Of a DNA stretch of 52,865 bases, positions 33,282 through 43,079 are shown in pieces. Below the pieces are notes generated by a model. It was not told where the DNA came from. It saw only the letters and a list, made by a program, of their open reading frames with translations, and did no database searches. How positions within the stretch are numbered: the stretch's first letter is position 1; each line of letters opens with the position of its first letter. A program made the translations under genes and the position numbers. Origin of the DNA: Parachlorella kessleri (Eukaryota > Chlorophyta > Trebouxiophyceae > Chlorellales > Chlorellaceae); the NCBI GenBank assembly GCA_001598975.1, contig BBXU01001481.1, forward strand, positions 1-52,865, in the 5' to 3' direction.

Positions 33282-34942
33282 TCACTCTTCCTCAGTGCAA
33301 ATGTCAAACACCACATCAGACCCACGCAGAGCTAGAGCGACCCTCAGCTCCTCAGCTACCAAAAACGACTCCTCGTCCCAAAGAGGCTCCGGCAACCTAA
33401 ATTTAGACGCTTCCGGGCGTTTGTCAAGCCTCAGCCTCTTCAGTGGCAGCCGTAGCAGCAAGGGCAGTTCATAGCGCCTAAGCCTCAGCCAAGGGATGTC
33501 CTCCAACTCCAGGCTTGACAGCCGCGTGGCCTGCTGCAGCACTGCAGCAATGCTGCCAAGGTCTGAATGCTCAATCCGCAGTGCCTCTAGGTTCTGTAGC
33601 CAGGGGCCTCCTGGCAGTGACCAGCCAGAAGGTGACCCGGGCAGGATATCAAATAGTGAAAGGCTCATTTCCCGAAGATTTGGAAGCTCAGTCACCGCTG
33701 GATAGAGGTCGGAGTGATAAACTCTGAGACAGGTTAGGCAAGCAAGGGAACTGAGCGACCGAGGCAGCGGCAGAGGCTGCCCAAATTCATCAAGGTCTCC
33801 ATCGTCATCGGTGTCAGTGCCGTAGAGGGTGAGCTCTCTTAGCTGCGGCAGCAGTGAGAGGACGGCCCAGCCTGCATTGCCCAGCCAGGTCCCCTCCACT
33901 TTCAGAAATTGAATCGCCCGGCAACATTCCAAAGGTGCGCTGAGCGGACCAGAGAGGAAGCTGATGTCCATCTGCAGCATGGCTGGAAAGATGCCGGTGC
34001 TGCTGCTGCTACTGCTGCTGTTATCATCCGTGGTGCTGTTAAGTTCCTGCCTCAGTGGCAGGTCCACACCATGCAGGTGCACTCTGGTCACCTGGGTTGC
34101 CGTCTGGCACCAGGCCCCTGGTAGGCGCAGCTCTGCCGGCGAGCTGGATGCAAGGTTTCGGGTGGAGGACAGGTGGAGGCTCTGCAGTTTTGACAGTGCT
34201 GAGAGGCTGTCGGGAAGCTTCGACGAGCCATAAGGAGCATCAACGACTCCCAAGCTAAGGTGCTGCAGCCGTACCAGGCTGGCCAAGCTGGCCAGTGGCT
34301 GGATGCCATCTGGCAGGCAGCACTGACAGCTGAGAGCTGCCAGCGAGCTGAGCAAGCCCACCAAATCGAGCTCTGCTGACTGTAACTGCATACCCCGCAC
34401 GTCCAGGGTCTGCAGCAGTGGTACAAAGGCAATTAACCGTTACTTCCGACGTGTGGTGGCACGTTGCTGGGTAACTGGTATAAGTATGCCCGAGGGTTCA
34501 CATGGCTTGGGTAGGAAAGCAGGTCTCTGATGGGAGATATGGGTTAATGGCTAACTGGCCTTCTTTGCTCACTCACCTTCAGGCCTCTTGCAGATGCTAG
34601 GAAGGGTTGTATTGCCAACTGCTGGCTAGGTGGGATTCTCGCCCCACACAACTCGAGTGAGAGGTGCTCTACCGCAGGGGCAGCAGAAGCCAGCCACCGA
34701 GCCAGGTGAGCTGTCGCCACCCTTGGTGGCCCCGGTCTTTCCTTTCTGCTTTTCAGTATGCTCAACATTTTCGTCGTCCGCCAAGCCCCCAGTGGCTTGT
34801 GGACGAGTGCGGCAAACCGTCTGTTAATAAGACAAATATAAGAGACTGCCTTCTGTACACCGCATATCTCAACCAGCTTGGTGATGATTAGATCGAGCAG
34901 GGCATCATCGAAGGACAGCAGGGGTGGTGTACCAGTATACAT
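33282..34942 (-). CDS. F-box-like / leucine-rich-repeat protein A, 497 aa
   Basis: Two exons: 34942..34577 and 34409..33282, joined in phase 0 (CTGAAG|GTGAGT ... CTGCTGCAG|ACCCTGG). Exon 1 holds an F-box-like helical region (LLSFDDALLDLIITKLVEIC ... INRRFAALVHKPLGAW, residues about 8-58), as in SCF ubiquitin-ligase adaptors. Exon 2 is almost all irregular LRRs (L-x-x-L-x-L patterns such as LVRLQHLSLGVVD and LRELTLYGTDTDD). It ends with the cluster's shared tail: LPLKRLRLDKRPEA, EPLWDEESFLVAEELRVAL and VVFDICTEEE. ATG at 34942 is chosen because all paralogs have a Met a few residues before the (L)LLS(L/F)DD motif. It is head-to-head with gene B. Substrate recognition via the LRRs is inference. 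Confidence 0.8.
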
Positions 34943-35132
34943 GACGGACTGTTCAGTGTACTCTCTTGTATAAGCTGAAACGCTGGTGGCAAGAGCAAGG
35001 CAGCATGAACTGATGGACATGTGCAAATTTCGAGACGTGCTGACTAACAGTGAGTAAGCTGTCATCAGAAAATTGCCATCCTTGGCATATCCCTGACGAT
35101 GCTTGGTTCCTAGTGTCGCGTTAGTTGTGTTG
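34943..35132. promoter_or_regulatory. 190-bp bidirectional promoter between F-box/LRR genes A and B
   Basis: Start codons of A (34942, leftward) and B (35133, rightward) are 190 bp apart with nothing between, so both genes must be driven from overlapping sequence. This is an unusual arrangement for two paralogs. Confidence 0.6.
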
Positions 35133-36985
35133 ATGCGTAGGCGGAGCAAGAGTGATGAAAGTATAACTGTGTTGTCTCTTGATGATGCTGTCTTGGACAG
35201 GATCATTTGCAAGCTTGTGGAAGTGTGCGGCGCAGCTGGTGCAGTGGGGAACCTCTGTATGGTTAGCAGGCGCTTCGCAGCGTTGCTGAGGCAGCCACTT
35301 CAGGCCTGGCAGACCCTATCGCTGCGCAGCGTGGGCACTGGGACACGCTCATCTGCCTATCTGGCTCGGTGGCTGTCAATCGTTGCTCCGAGAGTGGAGA
35401 GGCTTGAGCTAGAACTGCGTGACGTGCACCCACCTGGTCACCGGCTGGCTATCTCCCCCTTTCTAGCCTCCGCAAGAACCCTGAAGGTAGGCATGATTGT
35501 TTGATTGCTGGCTGGGTAGGTTTCGCAGCACGTCGCCTGTCTGTCGTGTGTGTATCTTGCCAAGACCTGCACGCTGGAGACTGTTGCCTGCACTCTGCAA
35601 TAGTGTGCGCGGCTAAGAAGGCACTGAGCAGCACGGGTGCAAGTTATTAGCATGGGTGGCAGGTAGTGCGAACAGGGTGTAAGAGTTGAGCTGGACGTAC
35701 AGGACGGGATGCAGCGTTATTACTGGCATGGCTGCTAACAAAGTTTGCCTTTTTGTGGGCATGCTGCATGCCAGTTGCAAGACCAGCTGCCCTGGGCCCT
35801 TTGCTGCAGCTGCTGCACCTGGAGAAGTTGCACCTGCTGCCAGCTGAGCTTGCCCTAATCAGCCTGCTCACGTCTTTGACTTCCCTGCGCTGTGAGTGCT
35901 CCCTCTCCAAGGGCATGCAGCCACTCAGCACCTTGGCAAGCCTCAGGCAGCTGCAGCACCTCAGCCTAACAGCCGTAGAGGCCCCCAGCGGAAGCCAGCT
36001 ACCCATCAGTCTCTCAGCCCTGTCAAGCCTTCAATCCCTCAGCCTCTCCTCCAGCACATCAAAAAGTTATAGTCGTGAGCCCCCACTGCTGGGCTTGCCG
36101 TGGGCTTGGTGCCAGGCAGCCACTCAAGTCACCAGCGTACGCCTCAGATGGGTGGACCTGCCATCGCTGCCACCAGCTGACGCTCCACATACGAGCGGCG
36201 CCGGCAGCAGCAGCGGTGCCAGCGACAGTATAGGTATTTTTGCAGCCGTGCAGGACCTGCAGCTCTATTTCCCACTTGTCGCCTTGGGAGGATCCATAGG
36301 CTGCTGCCGGGCATTGCGAACCCTCTGGGTGTTTGGTGGCAGCCTTCAAGCCGCTGGCTGGGCTGCGCTCTCATCTCTGCCGCACCTGGAGGCACTGTCA
36401 GTGCACAGATGCTACCTTGACGATGATGATGAGTATGAGGGTGAAGAGGACAACTACGTCGACCCAGTGCCGCCCGCTCCTCAGTCGCTCAGCTCCCTCA
36501 CTTGCCTCACCCTTCTGGACCTCTGGCGTGCACCGATCCATCCCGCTCTAACCCAGCTGCCGAAACTGCGGAAACTAGTGCTTGTGGAGCCGGAGTGCCT
36601 TGGGCTGTACACTGCCTGGCCCCTGCCGGACGGGCCCTGGCTGCGGCACCTGGAGTCGCTGCAGGTGGAGCATGCGGCACTTGGCAGCATTGGTGCAGTT
36701 CTACGGCAGGCTACGCGGCTGTCAAGCCTCAGCCTGGATGACTGTCCCTGGCTTACCTTCGAGCGAGACGACTTGCCGCTATTGCTGCAGCTGCCGCTGG
36801 AACGGCTGCTGGTTGACAAACGCCCTGCTGAGGTGGAGGATGACGAGCCTGACCCGCCATGGGAAGAGGTGCCTGAGCCGCTGTGGGGTGAGGAGTCGCT
36901 GTGGGTGGCCAGGGAGCTTGGCGTTGCATTGAGGGCCCGTGGGTCTGGTGGGAGCTTTGATATCTGTACCGAGGAGTGGCCTTGA
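35133..36985 (+). CDS. F-box-like / leucine-rich-repeat protein B, 509 aa
   Basis: Two exons: 35133..35486 and 35810..36985, phase 0 (CTGAAG|GTAGGC ... TTTGCTGCAG|CTGCTGCACC). Exon 1: VLSLDDAVLDRIICKLVEVC ... VSRRFAALLRQPLQAWQTL, the F-box-like segment. Exon 2: LRRs including LEKLHLLPAELALISLLTSL and LQHLSLTAVEAPSGSQLPIS, an acidic loop (DDDDEYEGEED) and the shared tail (PEPLWGEESLWVARELGVAL, GSFDICTEEW). It is the only member of the five on the plus strand. The only other in-frame starts upstream are non-ATG. A TGTAA at 37251-37255 (266 nt past the stop) is a plausible poly(A) signal. Confidence 0.82.
35651..35700 (+). repeat. Dispersed repeat R1 (copy 2, in gene B intron)
   Basis: GCATGGGTGGCAGGTAGTGC followed by GAACAGGGTGTAAGAG and GAGCTGGAC, matching copies at 21728-21784 (inverted), 45064-45128 and 45178-45247. 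Confidence 0.65.
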
Positions 36986-37729
36986 CTGTGTTCTTGTTCC
37001 TTGGCGGCTGGTAGGGCCACCAAAAGATCGGTAGTGGTGAAGGGACTTTGAGTCATGCCCAAATGAATAACGAAATAAATAGAAGACTTGTTCAGCCGGG
37101 TTGTGTGGGCTGTCTGGCATAGTCTAACAGCGCACTGCCACCTGACTGGCATTATGATAAGGACGAACACAATACGCGTAGGTGGGAACTGTCATGTATG
37201 TTGCAAGGCATGCTGTGAGGAATCATCAACAAATCATGTTGGGAGTGCAATGTAAAGCAATGATTATTCTGTGCCACCCTGACACCTTTGATAAAGGTGA
37301 CACATAGTGCAGGCAGAGTTAGCTGTGGACAACAGTTGCGAGTGCAGGCTACGCTCTGTGGCCCGTCCTCAATATCTAAGCCAATAGGTAACCAACAAAC
37401 GGGCCATTGACTGTGCTTGTGGCAGATTAGTGTCAACACCAACATATCACACTGCAGCATTACACAGGTTTGTGAGTGCCGTGCGACAAGAGGGAGCCGG
37501 AGGGCCAAGCAATTAGTGTGCGGAAGAAAATCAGCACTCAGGCAAGCCCCAGAGTATAAATGCATTGCCCTTGTAAACACAGTTCGCCTTCAAACTCTGT
37601 TTCCATGACCAGCCACCCTGAATAGAAGGGTAGACAGGTGTTGAGATGCAAACACAGATCACCTAAGGCGAAGGACTAAGCAAGACTTGACAGAAGAGGG
37701 GTTTCGGTGTCAGACTGTTGCTGCGCCAG
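36986..37729. other. Convergent 3' flanks of F-box/LRR genes B and C
   Basis: Carries both 3'UTRs: TGTAA at 37251 for B and a minus-strand TGTAA (37465-37461) for C. A variant of the ACAGCGTACCG repeat is at 37120-37150. No other exon recognised. Confidence 0.5.
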
Positions 37730-39510
37730 CTAGTCACTGGTTGAGTCCTCGGTGCAAATGCAAACTTGCAAATCAGGCCCACGCCGAGCCAAGGCACTCC
37801 TGAGCTCCTCCGCCACCCAAAGGGATTCCTCATCCCACAATGGCACAGGCCAGCTGTCATCTGGGTAGGGAGGCCGCTTGTCCAGCACCAGCCTCTTCAG
37901 CGGCAACCCCAGCAGCAGCGGCAGCTCATCGCGCTTCAGCTTGAGACACGGGCAGTCCTTTAATACCAGCTTGGACAGCCGGGTGGCCTGACGCAGCACT
38001 GCCTCCACGCTGCCAACGTCACATTCCTTTATGCGCAGTGCATCAGGTTGTTGAGCCAGGGCCCTTCGGGCAGGGGCCAGCCAGCTTCTGCACCTTTGAA
38101 TAAATCGAAGCAAGCTAGCTCCACATGCTGTAGGGCAGGAAGCTGGGGGATGGCCGGCAGGATTGCAGAGGCGCGGAGGTGTAGGAAGGTGATGGATGTG
38201 AGGGCGCTGAGGGACCCAGGGACTGGAAAGAACTGTCCCCCCTCGTCATCGTCCGCATCTTCGTACAACAAAGCATGGACAACACTGAGCCTTCCCAGCT
38301 GCGGCAGAGCCGAGAGGGCAGCCCAGCCTGCCATGCCAAGGTCGGCTGCTTCCACCTTGAGGGCCTTCAGTGCCTGGCAGCGACTTAGGGCTTCCCTACA
38401 GGGGTCACTGGGGCCCACGAGGTGCAAATCCCGCATGGCTGGGAAGATGACGTTGCCCCAGCTGCGGCTGCCACTGTTGCTGCTGTACCTGTTGCCTGCG
38501 ATGCCTGGCAGGTCCATGTGGTCAAGTTGCACACTGGTCACCTGGGTTGCTGCCTGGCACCATGCCTGTGGGAGCTGCTGGCGGGGCGCTGGCGACTTCC
38601 AGTCAAGCGGATTTCTGCGGCAGCGGAGCTGGAGGGTCTGTAACCCAGTAAGTGCGGAGAGGCTGCTGGGCAGCTGCGTTCCACTGGCGGCAGTGACGAC
38701 TGTGAGGTCCAGCTGGCGGAGGCGGGACAGGCTGGCCAAGCGGCTGAGCGGCTGAGTCTCCTCCAGGAGGAAGCACTCACAGCGGAGCGTGGTTAGCGTG
38801 GTGAGCAGTCCCAGCAGCGCAAGGTCCACTGGCAGCAGGTGTATCATAACCAGATCGAGCGTCTGCAGCAGGGGTTTGTAGGCAAGCCAGGGGGTTCATC
38901 ACGCTGTCTTTTTCTCAGGCGAGGATGAAGCTAACCCAGCCATGTCACACGGCCAGGCGCCGCTGGCAGGTGTTCTACAGGGTATGCATGTGACAGCAGG
39001 GCATTCAGGACCCTCCTACGTCAACAGTGGAAGGGGGGAGGCGGCAGGGAGGGTAGCAAGGGCGACTGAAAGGAGGATACCTATGTCCCCAGGAATAACG
39101 GTGGCTGACAGGCAAGTTGACGGACTAGGTGACCTCGTCAGAGGGACAAGCACAGTATGCGGTTGCTCACTCACCTTCAACATTTTTGATGAGGCCAGGA
39201 AGGGCTGCAAAGCTAGCTCCTGGAAAGGTGGGCAGCGCGCTGCACACAAGTGAAACTTGAGCTCCACAACCCCAGGCGCAACAGAGGCCAGCCACCGAGC
39301 CAAGGAGGCCGCAGTCACGCTTGGCAAGCTTCTCTTGCGCATGCAGACTGTCTGCCATGCAGCCAGTGGCTTTCTGACGAGTGCTGCGATTTGTCTGTTG
39401 ACTAGGCACGAGGTTGCTACAGTTCTCTCGAGCCCGCAAAGCTCAACAACACGGCACAGTACCCTGTCTAAGAGAGCGTCGTCGAGAGACAGCAGCGTTG
39501 CACTTCCCAT
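37730..39510 (-). pseudogene. F-box-like / LRR gene C, broken by a 1-bp deletion in exon 2
   Basis: Exon 1 (39510..39175) is intact and close to D: ATLLSLDDALLDRVLCRVVE, then the RQIAALVRKPLAAW block. Exon 2 runs 38862..37730. Its first part reads well (IHLLPVDLALLGLLTTLTTL ... EGPWLNNL) until about 38041, where D has GTGCCACCAGG and C has GTGCATCAGG (plus strand), one base fewer. The frame then ends at a TAA (38031-38029). The remaining family sequence (ALRIKECDVGSVEAVL ... VPLWDEESLWVAEELRSAL) continues in the next frame to 37730 with no further damage. So this is either a very young pseudogene, a truncated LRR protein, or an assembly error. A longer start at 39621 exists in frame, but the conserved Met at 39510 is preferred. 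Confidence 0.8.
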
Positions 39511-40352
39511 CGTAAGGTCCGAAGATGTCAAGACACGGGATACAGAAAGAGGGGATAGATTATTGAACAATCCATCAAATACTGAGACAAACTTTGCATT
39601 GAATGAGTCACGGTTACTCATATACGTCCAAAAGGTGAACTAAACGCGTGATGCATAGACTCTCCCCTGCCCATGCACCACTGGTCTGCTATGGCAATGG
39701 TGGGACCTCCTGCGATAACAAGCACACAGCATACTGCCACCTGAACCATTGTCGTGCCACCAAGTTGTTTGTGTTGCCCCACAGACTAAGAGGCCAGGAT
39801 TTACAATGCCCACAACTAGTCTAGTCTAGTCTAACAGCGTACCGCCACCTGACCATGCTGCCGTGGGTCCCCCAAATGGGGCCAACAAAGAGCCAGGATA
39901 TACTATGCCCACAAACCACCAATGCCCACAACTACAGCTTCCAAAAACCTAAGCAAGCACCACCCCATCAGCCAAATGCAATTGCATTGTGAGAGGAGGA
40001 CCACGGAGGACCAGCAGCACAGAATATGAGCAAGAGAGGGCACACAGTAATTGCCAAGCCCACAGTGATCATGACAGGGGTACTCTGAGATACTTTGCAA
40101 AGGCAGGGCGTGTCTGTGCAGTAGTGTTGCCGGACTAGCAGGGCATCGGCAGGGAGTCCTCAGAACAATAGTCGAACTGCTCAACACATTCACGCCACGC
40201 TCCTCAGCCCCTCAGCTACCAATCGACACCATTATTGCACTAGCAGGGCATAGGCAGGGAGTCCTCAGTGAAAATGTCGAACTCCACTTCACACTCACGC
40301 AAGGCCAAGGCCTTCCTCAGCTCCTCAGCTACCAATCGACAACATTATTGCA
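39511..40352. other. Intergenic between C and D: duplicated flanking sequence
   Basis: Carries words shared with the D-E spacer (42370-42870): CCGTGCCACCAAGTTGTTTG, GAGGCCAGGATATAC, CCACAACTACAGCTTCC, GAGATACTTTGCAAA. This shows that D and E, with their 3' flanks, are segmental duplicates. A TAGTC-run repeat is at 39818-39860, and echoes of the D stop-codon end are at 40136-40353. Confidence 0.6.
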
Positions 40353-40353
40353 C
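40136..40353 (-). repeat. Tandem copies of the 3' coding end of F-box/LRR gene D
   Basis: TAGCAGGGCATAGGCAGGGA (plus strand; complement of the last codons and stop) occurs at 40241 and at the real gene end near 40354, with a decayed version (TAGCAGGGCATCGGC) at 40136. Spacings are 113 and 105 bp. Each copy includes the CTCAGCTCCTCAGCTACC segment that encodes VAEEL. Confidence 0.85.
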
Positions 40354-42086
40354 TAGCAGGGCATAGGCAGGGAATCCTTGGTGAAAATGTCGAACTCCAC
40401 TTCACACTCACGCAAGGCCAAGGCCTTCCTCAGCTCCTCAGCTACCCTAATCGACTCCTCATCCCACAGTGGCTCTGGATAGTCGTACTCAGGCCGCTTG
40501 TCCAACACCAGCAACTTCAGCGGCAGCCGCAGCAGCAGGGGCAGCTCCTCTTGCGTCAGCTTCATGTAGGGGCACTGCTCAAGCTCTAACGTGGACAGCC
40601 GGGTGGCCTGACGCAGCGCTGCCTCCACGCTGCCAACTTCAGCTTCCTCTATGCGCAGTGCCACCAGGTTGTTGAGCCAGGGCCCCTCTGGCAGGGGCCA
40701 GCCAGCGGCTGCGCCGCTTGATATTTCGCAGCGAACTAGCTCCGCATGCTGCAGCGCGGGCAGCTGAGGTATGGCCGGCAGGATCCCGCTGGCGTGGAGA
40801 TATAGGTAGGTGAGGGATGTGAGGGCGCTCAGGGATTCGGGGACCGGCCGGAACTCTTCATCCTCGTCAACATTCGCCATCATGCAATTAAGAACAATGA
40901 GCCTTCCCAGCTGCGGCAGGGCTGAGAGGGCAGCCCAGCTTGTCATTTCAAAGCATGCTGAGTCCACCTTGAGGGCCTGCAGGGCCTTGCAGCAGGCTAG
41001 GGCTTCCCCAATGGGGTCACTGGGGGACACCAGCTCCAAATCCTGCATGGCTGGGAACATGACGCTGTCCCTGCTGCGGCCGCCAATGCCTGGCAGGTCC
41101 ACGAAGTCCAGGCGCACACTGGTCACCTGGGTTGCTGCCTGGCACCATTCCTGAGGTAGCTGCAGGCGGGGCACGGGCGACTCCCAGTCAATGGCGCTTG
41201 CGCGGCAGCAGAGGTTGAGGGCCTGTAACCCTGTAAGTGCTGAGAGGCTGCTGGGCAGCTGCGCCCCACTGGCGGTAGTGAGAATTGTGAGGTCCAGCTG
41301 GCGGAGGCGGGACAGGGTGGCCAGGCTGCTGAGCGGCTGAGTGTGCCCCGGCAAGAAGCATTCGCAGCGAAGCGTGGTCAGCATGGTGAGCAGTCCCACC
41401 AGGGCCAGGTCCGCTGGCAGCAAGTGTACGCTATTCAGGTCGAGCGTCTGCAGCAGGGTTAATTGCAAAGCAGGGGTTTCGTTATGCTGTCGTTTCCCCA
41501 GGTGAGGATTAAGCTAACCCAGCCAAGTCGGATGGCCAGGGTTTGCTGGCCAGGTATAAAAAAGGGTATGCAGGTGACAGCAGGGGCTAAGGGCACATTC
41601 CAGCGTCGACAATTGAGGAAGGGGCAGGCAGCAGGAAAGGGTTGGGGGGGGAGGGGGGCGGGGGGTAACGTGTGACGCCTGGTACAGTGACAATTAAGTA
41701 TTCTAAGGGGTTGACACGCAATAAACACGGAAAGGGTACTCGCACACCTTCACCATCTTGGACGAAGCCAGGAATGGCTGCAAAGCCAGCTGCTGGCTTG
41801 GTGCACTGCTCGTTACAAACAGCTGCAACTTGAGCTCCACAACCCCAGGCGCAATAGAGGCCAGCCACCGAGCCAAGTAGGCCGCAGCCACGCTTGGGAA
41901 GACTCTCTTTGTGCGCATGCAGACTGTCTGCCATGCAGCCAGTGGCTTTCTGACGAGTGCTGCAAATTGTCTGTTGACTAGGCACGACGTTGCTACAGTT
42001 CTCTCGAGCCCGCAAAGGTCAACAACACTGCACAGTACCCTGTCTAAGAGAGAGTCGTCGAGTGACAGCAGCGTTGCTCTTCCCAT
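40353..42086 (-). CDS. F-box-like / leucine-rich-repeat protein D, 477 aa
   Basis: Two exons: 42086..41748 and 41447..40353, phase 0. The donor is GTGAAG|GTGTGC, weaker than the GTGAGT of its paralogs; the acceptor is CTGCTGCAG|ACGCTCG. Exon 1: ATLLSLDDSLLDRVLCSVVD ... NRQFAALVRKPLAAW (F-box-like). Exon 2: LRRs (LLTMLTTLRCECFLPG, LRQLDLTILTTASGAQLPSS, LPQLGRLIVLNC, LTSLTYLYLHASGILPAIPQ), then GSVEAALRQATRLSTLEL, LPLKLLVLDKRPEYD and EPLWDEESIRVAEELRKAL. Intact, unlike C. The frame upstream of the chosen ATG is open for another ~32 codons and is similar in C (FNNLSPLSxSRVL), so a longer N-terminus from a non-ATG or upstream exon cannot be excluded. Confidence 0.8.
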
Positions 42087-42494
42087 CGCAAATTCCGAGG
42101 ATTTCAAGACACGGGATATAGAAAGAGGAGATAGATTATTGAAAGACCCATCAAAGATTTGGACAAACTTGGCATGAGTCAAAATTACTCATAAATGTCC
42201 AATGGGGTAGAGGAGGAGAGTGGAGGTGATGCAGAGTGCGCCTGAGTCTTGCCTGAGTTCTGAGCTAGTAGTTCTCTCCCCAGAAGTTATGCACATACTC
42301 TCTCCCCTGTCCCATGCATCACTGGTCTGTATGGCAAGCGTGGGATCTCCTGTGATATTCAGCTCACAGCCTACTGCCACCTAATCAGTTGCCGTGCCAC
42401 CAAGTTGTTTGTGGTGCCCCACAGGTGGGGGCTGACTAAGAGGCCAGGATATACCATGCCCACAAAGACAGCTTGAAGCATACACGGCTGTGTT

Positions 42495-42610
42495 ACTGCC
42501 AGTCTGCTTGCAGCTTGTCTCCCCTCTCTAAACCTGCCTGCTTTCTGACGCAGCTGGCACCCGCCACACTGTTGTCTGACCCCTTCCTGTCACGTGCATT
42601 TCCATCTTAA
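42495..42610 (+). repeat. Dispersed repeat R2 (copy 1)
   Basis: About 110 bp running from GCAGCTTGTCTCCCCT through GCAGCTGGCACCCGCCACAC to GTCACGTGCATTTCCATCT. A near-identical copy lies in helicase intron 8 at 47425-47537, and a partial copy (CAGCTGGCACCCGCCACA..., TGCATTTCCATCT) at 42876-42935. No coding potential; family unknown. Confidence 0.8.
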
Positions 42611-42971
42611 ATACAGCTTCCAAATTACCAAAGCAAGTGTTTGTGTTCCCCCACAGACGTGGGGCCGACCAAGAGGCCAGGATATACAATGCCCACAACT
42701 ACAGCTTCCAAATACCAAGCACCACCTCGTCAGTCGATTGCAATGTGAGACGAGGACAATGGAAGACCATCAGCACAGATTGAAAGCAAGAAAGGGCACA
42801 CAGTAACTCCAAAGCACACAGAAATCAGCACAGGGGTATTCTGAGATACTTTGCAAAAGCAGGTATGCCTTTTGACGGAGCTGGCACCCGCCACACTGCT
42901 GTCTGACACCTTCCTGTCGGGTGCATTTCCATCTTGAAAGCAGGTAATGTCTGTGCAGTAGTGGTGCTGCA

Positions 42972-43079
42972 CTAGCAAGGCATCAGCAGGGAGTCCTCAC
43001 TACAAATGGCGAACTGCTTGACACATTCACGCAAGGTGTTCCTCAGTTCCTCAGCTACCGAATCAACAACACTACTGCA
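42972..43079 (-). repeat. Copy of the 3' coding end of F-box/LRR gene E
   Basis: CTAGCAAGGCATCAGCAGGG...AGTCCTC...CACATTCACGCAAGG...CCTCAGCTACCGAATC repeats, with divergence, the real gene end that begins at 43081 (TAGCAGGGCATAGGCAGAGA). The offset is about 108 bp, the same arrangement as at gene D. Confidence 0.75.

Larger units (their letters stand above)
42087..43079. other. Intergenic between D and E: duplicated flank plus repeats
   Basis: No exon recognised. Contains repeat R2 (42495-42610 and a shorter copy 42876-42935), the E-flank duplicate of the C-D spacer, and an echo of the E stop-codon end (42972-43079). Confidence 0.55.

Noticed and set aside
34544..35212. Gene A starting at the 5' end of its long open frame (35212)
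   Set aside because: The first 90 residues would overlap gene B's first exon on the other strand, and paralogs place the Met just before the LLSxDD motif.
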